DNA of 64,000 bases from Odiellus spinosus (GCA_963920705.1 OY987234.1:23021794-23085793); one strand, 5' to 3'; positions 1 to 11,626 are shown, counted from the stretch's first letter. Notes: generated by a model not told the origin, from the sequence alone. Numbers and translations are program-made.

Positions 1-519
1 TCATTTTTTGAGAGCGTATATAAAGAGAGGCAATTTCAACGACCTAGCCTGAAGTTTTGTCGAGGGCAATGGTCCCTAGATAGACACTTTCATTGGTAGT
101 GTTACGCGGCTTCCGCTTGAATAGCCTTTGATTACAAGTTTCGTCTCTTACGATTTTTAGCCGCTTCTCGTTAATTTGTTCCGCCCGCCTTTTTAATATA
201 GACTAGTTATTTCATTTGGAATTGACATCGTCTAGAAAGCTAGGAACTACCCTGTCTCGATTTTATTTCTTGACGGAGATGGAAGGGATTGATAGCTTTG
301 AACGCGTTGCCAGTTCAAAATGGGATAGATTATAGGAGCTACCGTATGTTTTGATTAGAGGATAACGTGACTAAGAAACGTTAAAAATGGTTACAATTTC
401 ATATTTTATATAAATCTTACAGCGTTAGGAAATTTTTCGCCTTTTTCGCCAAAGATGGTCGTTTAATTTTAAAGGGCAAGTCTTATTTAAAATTACCTTT
501 TTTTTTTTTTCATCAACTC
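1..519. other. Non-coding, no gene seen
   Basis: AT-rich single-copy-looking sequence. A TATATAAA string lies near position 17, but nothing downstream supports a transcript. A short T run at about 499-510 leads into the 31 bp array. No repeat-family match to the rest of the window was noticed. Confidence 0.5.
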
Positions 520-1215
520 CAAATGGAAATTGAGTTGGAGCATTTTGACCAAATTAAAACTCAATTTGGATCATTTTGACCAAATTAAAACTCAATTTGG
601 ATCATTTTGACCAAATTAAAACTCAATTTGGATCATTTTGACCAAATTAAAACTCAATTTGGATCATTTTGACCAAATTAAAACTCAATTTGGATCATTT
701 TGACCAAATTAAAACTCAATTTGGATCATTTTGACCAAATTAAAACTCAATTTGGATCATTTTGACCAAATTAAAACTCAATTTGGATCATTTTGACCAA
801 ATTAAAACTCAATTTGGATCATTTTGACCAAATTAAAACTCAATTTGGATCATTTTGACCAAATTAAAACTCAATTTGGATCATTTTGACCAAATTAAAA
901 CTCAATTTGGATCATTTTGACCAAATTAAAACTCAATTTGGATCATTTTGACCAAATTAAAACTCAATTTGGATCATTTTGACCAAATTAAAACTCAATT
1001 TGGATCATTTTGACCAAATTAAAACTCAATTTGGATCATTTTTGACCAAATTAAAAAAAATTCCCGATTGGGTAAGCGGATTTCTTTGGTAATCATATGA
1101 AAGCGCGTTAAAATGATAAAACTGACGTCACGCGTCAATGTAACAAACAGTCTCGGGGAATTTTTAAATATTCGTGATTAATTTCGCCCCAATCGAGTCG
1201 GGTTTACTTTTTAAC
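520..1215. mobile_element. Family F dispersed element, copy 1 (expanded)
   Basis: The part right of the tandem array holds the family F signature in order: TTTCTTTGGTAAT, then GCGCGTTAAAAT, then AAACTGACGTCACGCGTCAA at about 1120-1139, then TTCGTGATTAAT. The same order occurs near 16.35 kb and, reverse-complemented, at 43.05 kb. The left part is the 31 bp array, whose unit (GGATCATTTTGACCAAATTA) resembles the element interior at 43.1 kb (ATGATCCAAATTG, GACCAAAT). No open frame. Superfamily and exact ends are unknown; outer limits are approximate. Confidence 0.65.
541..1058. repeat. 31 bp minisatellite, about 16 copies
   Basis: The unit AAATTAAAACTCAATTTGGA + TCATTTTGACC (31 bp) starts at 551 and recurs every 31 bp to 1016 with almost no base change. 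A last partial copy at 1048 is shifted by one extra T. Near-perfect identity along the array implies recent expansion or homogenisation. It lies at the left side of family F copy 1, and single related strings (CCAAATTGAG-like, GACCAAAT) occur in other F copies, so the array probably grew from element sequence. Confidence 0.97.
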
Positions 1216-2013
1216 CTAAATTTTACGCGCGCTGAACGTTCATTTCCCTTTTCACCCTGATATATAATTTGATTTGATCGAATTTATTGGATAAAATGTT
1301 TCAGGGATAACCCTTTGCTTTATATTTTATATTATTATTTCCCTGGCGTTAGGCTTAGGGGAAGGGGGGTGGGGTTAAATAATGTGTCTCTAGGGTACCT
1401 CGAATCTTTTCTATCTTGGCTAAAACTGTTCCGATAATGGTGTAGGAATGCATCGAAACGCCATAAACTGCCATAAACGTTTTTTTAAAAAAAAAGGGGG
1501 CCAAAGTTTCCTTTTTCTTTTCAACAACGCTTTTGGGTGGGATCTCTTTTTATTACGAGTAATCCTCCTTCGGTAAAATACAATTTAAATCGAATTCTTT
1601 CTTTTACCAATTTCTTTTCGCGGCTTTTCTAAAAAAAAAGGACTGGAGAAAAAAAAAAAAAAAAAAACCTTTGTCGTTTTTATTTCTTTCCAATTCCTAC
1701 TTTATTGCTTCATAGAATAAAAAAAAATGGTCCATCCATGATGGGAACAGAGGGCCGAAAGGGGTGCCTGTTATAGCTAAAGAATCTTTAGACTGTTATA
1801 CAAAGCGATACACTCCACATTTTTTATTTTTTTTATTTCTCCTCCAAGTTCCACTTTTTATAAGCGCGGCCCGCTACCTTCGGATCTTTGTCCCACTCTT
1901 TTTGGGGGGGTTTTTTCGATCGAAAGGTCCATTCACGTGATATTACTTTTATTCCTATTAAACGGAAACTTAGCCCAAAATATATCGGGCGAGAGAAAAT
2001 TCTACATCACTAA
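1216..2013. other. Non-coding, no gene seen
   Basis: AT-rich, with one TTAGGCTTAGG string at about 1349 and an A19 run at 1649-1667. Several shorter homopolymers occur (A and G around 1485-1500, T at 1820-1840, G7 at about 1903-1909). No TIR pair or conserved reading frame was found. Confidence 0.5.
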
Positions 2014-2355
2014 CAGGGTTGTCACGGGTCAGGGAAAAAAGGGAAAAGTCTGGGAATTTGAAAATGAACGAAAAAAGCCAGGGAAAAGTTGCGGGAAATT
2101 TTAAGATATTTTAAAAAGTCGGGTAATTTAAAGATCTTTCGAGAAGTTAGGAAATTGCGATCATTATCCGCGGATTGGATTCTCATCTGACGGCGTGTCA
2201 GTTGTATAGATTAGAACAAAGATACGTATGCAACAAAGTTTGGCGAACGCGATTATATAAAAAATAAAAGCTTAATAATTGGGTGGTATAAGCCGAAACG
2301 GTCAGGGAAAATCTTTGGAAAAGGTTAAGGAAAACCTGGAAGAGTCGGGGAATTG
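2014..2355 (+). mobile_element. CAGGG family element, copy 1 (3' end lost)
   Basis: Starts CAGGGTTGTCACGGGTCAGG and continues with spaced GGGAAAAG, TTTAAGATATTTTAAAAAG, ATTATCCGCGGA, GACGGCGTGTCAGTTG and CCGAAACGGTCAGGGAAAAT blocks, all in the same order as the copy at 27.06 kb. The right end lacks the CTGTGGCCACC terminus seen at 27.35 kb, so this copy is truncated or diverged after about 2355. No coding capacity. The TIR pair known from the second copy suggests a non-autonomous DNA transposon, hAT-like by its CAGGG end; this is an inference. Confidence 0.75.
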
Positions 2356-4431
2356 TACTCGCTTACTTATAAGTATTTACTTCTGATATTGCCCAATATT
2401 TTCTCTCGTAAAAGTTTGAGAATCCTTTTTTATTTAATATAAAATGGTGTGAACGGGACTTTATCTTTTTCTTAAATGCGTGTTCATAGCCAGCACCCCT
2501 TCGCCCTTCCCCAATTAATGATAAAAACGATGAAAGTGGCTCTTTTTCCGTAATATTAGTTTTGAAGAAGATGGTCATTTAAACTGCGCCTCCAATATCT
2601 TGTAAAGATTGGATAGAAATTTTGTTCCATTCTTATTAAATGTCTCTTCTTTTCTTTTCTTTTTTATATAAAAATAAAAAAACAAGAAAAAAGAGGTTAT
2701 TTGGTATAAAAGGCAATCAAAAGTATAATTTTCTCATCTATTTTTATCTCTTTTTGACTTTTTTTACGAGGAAAATTCTTTATAAAGCTTTTAAAGTTTT
2801 GGTAAGAAATTGAGGTATTATTCTACCGAGAGAAAGCGAATGTTTTATTCTCTTTGGGCGTCAACCCTATTCCTTAAATGAAATCTTTAAACTATCGCTG
2901 GCAATCGAACCTTGAATCATTTTTTCACATATTTTATTTTCGGTTAAAAGTTCGATGTTGGGTTTATACCGAAGATAAATAAGTTTGGAGCTTTATCTTT
3001 TAACGAGTTAACTCGAATTTAAACGTATAATAATTAAAGGATAAGAAAATATACGTTAAAATTAATATTTTAAGAATTTTCGTAAAATGATATCAAATTT
3101 TTTAACGATCTTTCCGAAAACACTGCTCGTTTTCATTCGGAATTCGTGAACTCTAACCCTCTCTTTATAAAATAGAAAAAAAAAAAGAGTTTTTACGGAA
3201 AATATATTTTGTCAATTTTCTTTTCTTTGTAAAGTTTGTGAAATGTAAATCGTAGTATCACTTTAAAGTGAAAATGTTTACCAAGTTTTAGGCGCGTTAT
3301 GACATTTTTGACAGTTATTTTGATACGTATTTATAGTAACCTCGAAAAATGGATTTCTCGAACCAGGAGGCTCTCTTAAATATCTGATATTTCGGTCGAA
3401 CCTAACTTGATCCCCTCAAAACTAAACTGGGATAAAAAACTTTTAAAAAGAAAACTGGTTCGCCTATCGAAAAATATTTTACATTCTGCACTAGCTTTCT
3501 TTTAACTTCTATATATTATGTCAGTTTTGTTACGTTGTAGGTCGGCTCCTAAAGGGCAACACTAACGCGAACCTCATTTTCTCGTTGAAGGCAGAATTTA
3601 TTATAGTTTACGTCATTCTTCATGGTTCGAGGAAACAGTTTATTAACTACACGTATTTCGGAGAGCTTTCGGACGTACTAGTCCCTTTTGAATCCAGTTC
3701 TAATTAGCATTCGAGTTAATTCGCGTACGAAAATTTAAAAGCCGTTACATTTTTAGCTTCAAGTTATCCTTTAATTTTACATTTTATCCCAGTTAAAAAA
3801 AAAAAAAAAACCCTATATAATAATTTCTAACTTAGTTCAGTCCCGCATCTTAGTGATGTGGAATTTTGTCTCGGTTGATATCTTTCCAGGAATTTTTCAA
3901 ACCCTGACGTGAAATTTCTCCGTAATACTGGAATAGTATCCCAAAAATTCGGCTCTTAACCCTAGAATAGCTATTCCCCTCTTTCCCCTGATTTTAATTT
4001 TGGCTCGTCTTTCCTATAAAGCTTGTTTATTTCGGTCTTAACTCCTTTAAAAGCGTTAAAAGTTCACGGCCTGGCTATTTTAGATAATGAATCTCGCTCG
4101 GGTTTAGCGTCAATTAACTAAGACGCGGTGACGTACTGGCAATTACTTTATATCCTTTAATTTATTTCCGACGATTAGCCGGATTAATTCTGCCTAGAAT
4201 GAATTTTCTAAGGAATTTTAAGTTTCCGAAAAGATTTATTAATTTGTACCGGTACAAATATTTGCATCATTTAGATTTTAAATCTAGCAATTAACTTTAA
4301 TTTGGAAAATAACTTTTATCTTCTATTGATTTTTTTTTTTTTTTTCAAATATTGTTTGAAATAAATTTGAAATAGTCTATTTCGTACTTCAATAAGGCTT
4401 AAAATAATTTAAATATAATAACTTTCGTTAA
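2356..4431. other. Non-coding, no gene seen
   Basis: AT-rich DNA with a polypyrimidine stretch at about 2641-2670, an A16 run near 3796 and a T run at 4329-4345. Frames up to about 70 codons are not recognisable as protein. AAGGCTTAAAAT occurs at 4395. No repeat shared with the rest of the window was noticed. Confidence 0.5.
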
Positions 4432-4438
4432 ATAATGG

Positions 4439-4717
4439 CAAGGAGGATCAGAGAAGGAGAGGAAATGTGGGGACGGCGTGGTTCCTACTGCGTCGGCCTA
4501 AACTCCCACTCTGGGAGAACCGGGGTAGAGACGTTTCGTGGTAAAATGTTGTCACGTGGGTAAAACGAATCCTTTACGAGACGCGCTAGCTAGCGACCAC
4601 GTGACAACAGTTTACCTCGAGAATTTCCTATCCCCTTTCCACCCGAGTGGGAGGTTGGCTCTTCTCTCTCTAATTCAACGCGGCCCCACATTTCCTCTCC
4701 TTCTCTGATCCTCCTTG
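4439..4717. mobile_element. Family A MITE-like element, copy 1
   Basis: A 279 bp element with perfect 34 bp TIRs: it starts CAAGGAGGATCAGAG and ends with its exact reverse complement. The flanks carry the 7 bp duplication ATAATGG (4432-4438 and 4718-4724). Inner inverted repeats continue inward: GTTGTCACGTGG pairs with CCACGTGACAAC, next to the central palindrome CGCTAGCTAGCG, so most of the element can fold into one hairpin. G+C is higher than the surroundings and it has no open frame. A 7-8 bp duplication fits hAT- or P-like transposases, but the superfamily is unproven. Confidence 0.92.
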
Positions 4718-4724
4718 ATAATGG

Positions 4725-6460
4725 TATAGTTCTAATCTAACTTGTCTGAATTTGGTTAAGCCTAATTTAGGTTTAGAGCGTTTTCCCTATATTAATCCAT
4801 TTCTAAATTAACCATACGTTTTTTTTGCGGCGCTTTTAGAATTATTTCTTTTGAAAAATCGTAACCTCTCGACCGTCAATATAAATTTGCGTTGAGTTGT
4901 GGGAGGGAATTTTTATTCCTAGGGGGTCTTTTGAATAAAAGCGTAAAATCCTATGACTGTCAGAAGGTGATGTCGACTTTGGATGACCTTTACTTTGAGA
5001 GAAACCCCCCTCCCCCCTACGAGGTTTTCATTTTTTTTCCTTCATTCTCCATCCTTTAGTTCCGATCCCTCGGCCTCTTCCATCCTTTATCCCGAATCCC
5101 TTCCTCCTTGGGGATCCAAAAAGGGGTTTTTAAAATGGATGAAGACTAGGCGTAGTTCTGTTTAACTACTTTCGAGCAATGGGAAGATGTTACGGGGGTC
5201 AAATTTGAGTCAAACTGTAATAGTTATAAAGAGACGGTGAATAAATTTTTCCGTACCAAGACCATAAATGTCTTGAGTCTTATTCTAAATAACGAACTAA
5301 TAAAAATACAGTAATTAATCTAATGACAGTTTAAGTCTACTAGAACAATTAACCTTTGACCCATCACTCCGCAAATTTTTAATTTCAAATTCCCGCGCTC
5401 CTAACGCTCCTACGTGAGTGTTGAAGTATTTTTCTACGATTCATTGCTTGGAAAATTCCATTCAGTTATTAAGAACATTGTCGTAAATGTTTAACGCGTT
5501 GTTGATGTACCAGAATTGAAATTCATTCTTAAAATAGGTATATTTCAGTAATAATAGGGGTCTTGTATTCCACCTGTTTTATTAATTTAATTTAGAACGT
5601 ATCATAGACAATAAAATTGTATTTTTATTATACTTCATCCTCCCTTTATGCCTAACCCGCGCGCTTTGAATTCGTTGCTTCAAATGTATTTTTCCGTCTC
5701 GCGAGAACGACTCCGAATTGAAACGGATCTAAACCTCGTAGTTTCATCACTAGCTTCGCTCCTTTAGACCAAAATCAACTTCAAAGCTCAATTTCACCCG
5801 GAATTGTCAGCGCGTACGAAACTAGTCTACCCCTTTTCTCTATCATTCGTTTAATTAGAGATGGAAGTAGAGTTTAGCTTCGAGTGTACCGCGCGAATCT
5901 ATCCCTAGGAATATTATAGACTTTAGGAAGCTCTCTTTCTCTTAGCGTGACTCGGTCGAGCCTCGGGCAGATTCCAAAAGTGATTCGAACGTGTATCACC
6001 ACTCCAAACTGATTTCGTACATTTTCCCTTAGATTGCCCGACTTCAAATTTTCCCTTTTAGGATAGGGTTTTTTTTTTTATATATATCACTGTGTTCAGT
6101 GTTGCGGGAAGATTTGGGCCAACTATGTTTGCTGGAAAGATTTTGAAGTAGGATATAAAATATATAAATTCGGGACTGAAACATCGTAGATTTTTATTCA
6201 TTTTCTATTTGTTCTTGGGCTCCAATTTCTCCAATATTGTTAGTAATTGGTCGCTATTATAGGGTATTGAAAATACTTTTAAAATTAGGCCCAATTTTCT
6301 GATATTAAGTAAAGTTTTTGAAAGAAGTTATACGCCAGGCCCTAAAAAACATTTATTTTAATGCAATTCAGACTTCTCCAGAACATTTTCATTTGAAACT
6401 ATTATAATTGTGATTTCCACGTTAAGCGTTAGTCTTACTATTTCCCAATCTATTTTATCT
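4725..6460. other. Non-coding, no gene seen
   Basis: Includes a TAAGCCTAA string at about 4759 and a T9 plus TATATATA stretch around 6071-6087. A 60-codon frame beginning near 4983 is proline/serine-rich and comes from pyrimidine-rich DNA; it has no domain. No inverted-repeat element was recognised. Confidence 0.5.
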
Positions 6461-6467
6461 CTATTGT

Positions 6468-6805
6468 CAGAAGCCGATGAAACCCTCCTTTGAAGTCTAC
6501 TACTCTAATGTTCGATATAGCGCGCCTCTCTGTATGGGTAAAATTCTCAATTTTACGAGTTAGAAGGGGTCCTACTTCATACCCCCCTGTCTACGCAAAA
6601 TTTGAAATTCTCTCTCTCCACAAACGACGACGTTTTTTTGACGAACTCCGAGGCTGCTAGAGATATTCGCTCGACGAACTCCCGCTCCGAAAATATCTAC
6701 CGTTAGGAGGCGTACGAATCGCGATTTTTGAAACTAACCCATACAGAGAGGGGTAGACAAGACCAGGGAGTAATAGACTTCAAAGGAGGGTTTCATCGGC
6801 TTCTG
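6468..6805. mobile_element. Family B MITE-like element
   Basis: A 338 bp element with 38 bp TIRs differing at one position, beginning CAGAAGCCGATGAAACC and ending with the complement. The 7 bp target duplication CTATTGT flanks it (6461-6467 and 6806-6812). A second inverted pair lies further in: CTCTCTGTATGGGT at 6526-6539 against its complement at 6737-6750. The interior has direct GACGAACTCC repeats and no open frame. CAG ends are common in hAT elements, but a 7 bp duplication is unusual for them; superfamily unassigned. Only one copy is in the window. Confidence 0.92.
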
Positions 6806-6812
6806 CTATTGT

Positions 6813-8433
6813 AAAATATTAACAAAGAAATTTAAATAATTTAATCGGTAAAATCAATTTTAACGAAAACTTAACTTCAATATTAGTTTTTTAAACTTTT
6901 CTCGCAAAGTTTTCATTGTCGCGAATTTTATTCTTGAATCTGGGTTGGTTTTCTCTTTCGGAGAAAGAAAGAATTGTCTGAAATTGAAATCGGAGTCGCT
7001 ATTATCGCGGACTCTCTCGAGAGTTTTTGGACGTTTGATGTTCCTGATGAGGAAATACCTCCCTTTGCTCAAGGTTCTCCTTCAATCTTATTGGTGTTTT
7101 TTTGTTGGCCACGGAAGGAACTTTGAGAATTGTAATAGACCCGGCGTTGCGTAACACCGTTCGACTCTTATCAGAACTAGTTTTTAGCGAGTTACTAAGC
7201 TATAGAATGCTATCAACTGAAAGTAAAAACGCGTTGAGATGATACGAACTTAGAGATTTTTGGGAAATATCAACTTTATTTGGTACTACACTTCGAGGTA
7301 GGAAACCATTTTAAGTCTACTAGTGAACTAGAGTAATAGAAAGAGCTGGTTTAACTTCGTACGAGCGTCCAAATCAAAGTGAAATTGGATAAATCGAGAG
7401 TCCAGGGTACTATTTTCTTTTCAATGGAGTTTATTATTATATAAAACTCCGCCTAAGTCAGGATACTCGTCTGATTTCTATCTTTACTTCGTCAATACAA
7501 ATACTTCTTTTTGCGGATTCTCTAAAACTTCTTTTGAAAAAGTTTGATTTAGTCCCTAGCGTTGTCAATTCTTTTTCAATTCCCTATGGATATAGGCGTA
7601 GTTAAGTCGGTAGAAGTTTGCGACACGTTCAAACCTACCTTTCATTCCATTTGTATCAAAACGGTAGAGATGAAATGGTGATTTTGATTTATTTTTATTG
7701 CAAACTGTATGGGATCTTATATAGGATTGCTAGGATGGACCCAGAGTTCGGAAATTCGAATTTATTTTCAATTGTCGACTTTATATATAGTTATTGGGCA
7801 AACTTGGTTGGAAATTAGACTTGATTTTTAAAAATTTGATTTTAAAATGAGTGTGTAAAAAAGAACCAATCACGAGACCTCAACGACCCCAGTACAAATA
7901 AATATTATTTTAAAACGAGGTTCTATCATCTACACAACTTTTTTTAAGTAACTCTATTAATAGCGCTTAATTATTATGATTAACCTTATTTTTAACTTTA
8001 ATTAAATTAATTAAACTTATATTTAATTAAATTAAGCCCTAAATATAATTTAAATCGTGTTGAAATAATTTTATATTCATAATTTAAGTTGCTGATTCTA
8101 AAAATATATTTTTTTTTTTTCATCTCTTACAAGTTAGTTTACCAATGGTTTAAAATATATCCAATGCTATAGCGGATTAAAGTAGTTTCCTTAAAACGTG
8201 ATAAAATTACGTTAAAGAAGCGAAACCAGATGTTAAATTATTCCGATCATAAATTAAAAAAAAAAAAAAAAAATCGGGGGTTTTTAATTTAATATTAAAA
8301 AAATTCGTTGAAAATCAAATTTTTTTTGCTTAATACACGATTCCAATTTTCAATTAAGTTTGCAAAAGTGTCAATAAAAATTGAATTGAATTTTATTCCT
8401 TTTAACGAAACTTTTGGCCCAAAACAAAATGTA
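6813..8433. other. Non-coding, with an AT-extreme island
   Basis: Mostly unremarkable AT-rich DNA. From about 7925 to 8130 it becomes almost pure A/T with repeated TTAATTAAATTAA-type strings. A second A/T-extreme patch includes an A18 run at 8256-8273. A 66-codon frame at about 7618 is not recognisable. Such islands may act as easily melted or matrix-attachment-like DNA, but nothing here proves it. Confidence 0.5.
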
Positions 8434-8470
8434 TTAAAGGGAAGCTGACACGATTTTTTCATAATCTATT
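8434..8470. mobile_element. Solo TTAA-type element end
   Basis: TTAA at 8434-8437 is followed by AGGGAAGCTGACACGATTTT. This resembles the ends of the small TTAA element at 48.3 kb (AGTGAGACTGTCCCC; other end reads AGCGAGGCTGTCACAG) and the left end at 62.79 kb (AGGGAGACTGAAAT). Further in, ATAAATTTCGTACGAAA near 8555 matches ATAAATTTCATACGAAA near 48363, supporting relatedness. A matching right end was not found, so the copy is degraded or partial. Confidence 0.5.
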
Positions 8471-8500
8471 AAAAAAATCACATTTTTTTTCATTTCATGA

Positions 8501-8536
8501 CATCGTGGAAAATAAGTAATTTATTTTTCCATGATG
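8501..8536. repeat. Short hairpin
   Basis: CATCGTGGAAAATAA and TTATTTTTCCATGATG form a stem of about 15 bp with one mismatch and a loop of a few bases. It lies just inside the partial TTAA-type element and may be its internal stem. Confidence 0.6.
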
Positions 8537-9423
8537 ACGTAAGAATGATTAACTATAAATTTCGTACGAAAGACGAGTGTTTTTATAACGCTACTCGGTC
8601 GCGTTACAACCACACTTTATAAAAATAAAATTGTCATCGGAATAATTTTGAATTCGTTAGAAAAAATGACTCTCGTTAGTTATATTTAATCGCAACCTTG
8701 AAAGAATAAAATTTTCAGTAGAAAAACTGGTTTTTCTCTAACAATTCTAGTTTTTTCCAAGATTAAATCTGACTGAAACTAGAGAGATAGAGAGAGATAG
8801 AGATTCGGAGGGAAAATTAGAATTGTTGATGAGAAGAGACGCGCGAGGGTGGAGATAGAAATCTGTTTTAATTAACGATGCTTTTTCCCAAAGAGAACTC
8901 GACACTCCCGCCCCTTTAAAAATGATAAATGGTTAAATATTATCCGTTGCCTTGGGAGAAGATGCTAACACTCGCTAGAGTGAAGAAAGCATTATGAATT
9001 CACTGTTTAACCGCGATGTTTAGAAACCACGTGGGGCCCGAACAATTTTTTTCATCATTTTTTTGTTTAAATTTGAAGAACTTTCTGAAACCCGAATCTC
9101 GGCAGGTGACGCGAATATCTGACGTTCAAAAAATGATGTTAGGTTTATTCTACGTACTTATTAGCAACTACTTAAGATATATGGATGTCACTTTTAGTTT
9201 ATAATTCAAAAAGGAAGGTATTTGAAATAACCTCCTTTCAACAAAAGGCTCGGGCTTATTGGCATTATGTCTATAAAAGTTATAACCGTTTTCTGGTTCA
9301 TTCAATCCTAGTTGTATTATTTGTGTATTAATTTCTCTTCATAAATCTACTTTAAAAAATACGTTAAACAATAATTTAAGTTTCCAAAAAACCAAAAAAA
9401 ACAACTTCACTTGGGTTTTTGCG
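8537..9423. other. Non-coding, no gene seen
   Basis: Contains a short purine stretch of GAGATA-type repeats at about 8780-8810. Otherwise AT-rich. A 62-codon frame starting near 9016 shows no recognisable domain. Confidence 0.5.
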
Positions 9424-9704
9424 AGGGGGCAGACACTCGCGAACTCGGCTATCAAAGCTGAACTCGGGAGTTCCCGAGAGTTCCAACTCAATGCACTATC
9501 AAACCTGAACTCGGGTGTACAGCGAATTCACGAGTGTCGGACCCCTCGGGTTTATGGTCAAACTCGGTTCTCCCTTGCCCCTCTTAATCGGAAGCATTTC
9601 TCTGGCTGCTCATTTAATTCGATGGGTCATAACCACTTCCCTAAAATCTGTACACGGGTCAAGTGGTACACCCGAGTTCACGCGAGTCCAGTGTTTGACC
9701 CCTC
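9424..9704. repeat. Inverted-repeat cluster built on ACTCGCGAACTCGGG
   Basis: GGGGGCAGACACTCGCGAAC at about 9425 pairs with the diverged complement TTCACGAGTGTCGGACCCC at 9528-9546. A third arm, GAGTTCACGCGAGTCCAG followed by GTTTGACCCC, lies at 9673-9702. Between the first two arms, TATCAAAGCTGAACTCGGG and TATCAAACCTGAACTCGGG form a direct repeat about 47 bp apart, around the quasi-palindrome GAACTCGGGAGTTCCCGAG. A small foldback element of about 125 bp plus a partial second copy would explain this. The two overlapping frames here are by-products. Confidence 0.6.
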
Positions 9705-11318
9705 CTGTCAACCCTTCTCCACGAATTTCTGAAATAAAGGGGATATTTTCGAAGCTTACTCTTGACCGTTTAAACAGATACGTTGTTTTGGAATTAAAAC
9801 TCCCCAAATATCTTCTCGCTAAACGCGTAACTCCAATTCATTAATTTATTTTCAGTTTGGCAAAGGAGATAATTTACGAGCGCGATCTTAATAATTTCTC
9901 TTCGTCGTAAGTTTCGGAAAATTCCGTGCCAAGGAATATTTATAAGCCCGTCCATAAATTATCCTCCCAAAAACTTTCTAGAACTTATACGGCGTAGACC
10001 GGTTTAATTAAGAGCTCTTTTAAATGAAGTTTTAACGATATTGGTCTGGAAAATTCAAATATTTTTCAGTAAAAATAAAGTTTTAGCTTCGATGAAAAGG
10101 GCATTTCTCTAAAAGGCGTGGCTAGGGCCGTCCTAAATAAACTTAGAAACGTAAGATGAGAGAATTATTTAATGCGCTTAGTTCTTCTCCCTTTTCTATT
10201 AACGTCATTTAGGCGTAGTTTTAATTTTGAAAAAATTTGAAAAGCTTTTACTTTCCCTTTAATCGGGTTTAAAAATAGTATTTAGAACCGAATTTTTAAG
10301 TAATCTTGTTAACAAAAACGTGGATTTTAAATTAAACCCGCCTCGCGTAAGAATTATTTTTAAAATGTAATTTCTTGGAAATGTTTTCGACCCCAAAATA
10401 TTGGAATCTCATTATTTTTTTAAACTCGGGAAAATTCTTCTACGGACCTTTATCTACAAAAAAATGAACTTTAAAGACAGGCAGACAGTTTAAAAAACTG
10501 TCTAAGGGGCTTATGTTGTCGGTCATCCTTCTATTTTTGATAAAATGTATCTTATATAATCCACGAACTGAATAGAAAAAAAAATCTCAATTTCTTTTTC
10601 CTATAAAAAGATTTTCGCGGACGAGAAAAAATGTAGAAAAAGTTGCATTCCGCGGGCGTAACGGGCTATAGCGAAAAAAGCGCCCAAAAACGTGGAAATG
10701 ATACCTAATGATCTCCCGATTTACGTTAAGTAAATTACAGGCAATATAGATAAAGGCTAGGTTAATTTAAACATCTCTTAATATCAATTTAAAAAATTGT
10801 AATCTATATTTTTCTTCATTATTTCTAATTTTGTTAACAAACTTTAACTCTTCCAAAGTTAGTTTTTATTCCAAAAGGCTCTGAGATCTCAATATCTCAT
10901 CTATAGTATATCAAGTTACATTGAAATATACTTGAAAAACTTGATTCACAGAGCGTATACGAAGAATGTCTAAAATTACGTATTCCGGACGTTATTACGA
11001 AATAGTCGCGCAGACGTAACACTCGCTTAGGGGGACATACTTATCGGAAATTGAACTAGCATCCCTTATCTTCAACATTAAAAACTGTCCTCTGTTGTTT
11101 TAAAAATCAGTTTTCAACACTTCCACGTATCCGTAAATAAAACGAAATAAAATATAGTATTAGAAATAGGCTTACTATTGAAAGTTTTGACTGTTTCTGG
11201 CAAGAACTCGAATCGTCTATATTTTGGCGGGAAAGAAGTCATTCATCTCTTCAACTGTCAATCTTAGGTGCCAATGTAAACTTTTAAGAGTTAGGCTTAG
11301 GTAAGATTCGAAGATTTC
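9705..11318. other. Non-coding, small hairpin only
   Basis: AT-rich DNA. At 10483-10503 AGACAGTTT and AAACTGTCT form a perfect 9 bp hairpin with a 3 base loop; no T run follows it. TTAGGCTTAGG occurs at 11291. No reading frame or transposon end was recognised. Confidence 0.5.
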
Positions 11319-11326
11319 GCCTATGA

Positions 11327-11618
11327 CAAGGAGGATCAGAGAAGGAGAGGAAATGTGGGGACGGCGCGGTTCCTACTGCGTCGGCCTAAACTCCCACTCT
11401 GGGAGAACGGGGGACAGACGGGGGTAGAGATGCTTCGTGGTAAATTGTTGTCACGTGGGTAAAACGAATCCTTTATGAGACGCGCTAGCTAGCGACCACG
11501 TGACAACAGTTTACCTCGAGAATTTCCTATCCCCCCTTTCCACCCGAGTGGGAGGTTGGCTCTTCTCTCTCTAACTCAAAGCAGCCCCACTTTTCCTCTC
11601 CTTATCTGATCCTTCTTG
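11327..11618. mobile_element. Family A MITE-like element, copy 2
   Basis: A 292 bp element matching copy 1 at 4439 almost throughout. It is flanked by an 8 bp target duplication GCCTATGA (11319-11326 and 11619-11626). Its right TIR has three changes against the left, whereas copy 1 is perfect, so this copy is probably older. It carries a short extra segment where ACGGGGGACAG and ACGGGGGTAG form a local duplication. The central palindrome CGCTAGCTAGCG and the CACGTG-containing arms are kept. No coding capacity. Confidence 0.93.
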
Positions 11619-11626
11619 GCCTATGA

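Noticed and set aside
541-1058. 31 bp regular repeat as a CRISPR array
   Set aside because: Units are contiguous with no unique spacers, and the genome context is eukaryotic.
1791-1870. Poly-T and poly-A tracts as retrocopy tails
   Set aside because: Such tracts occur throughout the window on both strands without upstream gene-like sequence or target duplications.
10483-10503. Hairpin as an intrinsic transcription terminator
   Set aside because: No T run follows and no bacterial gene is present.
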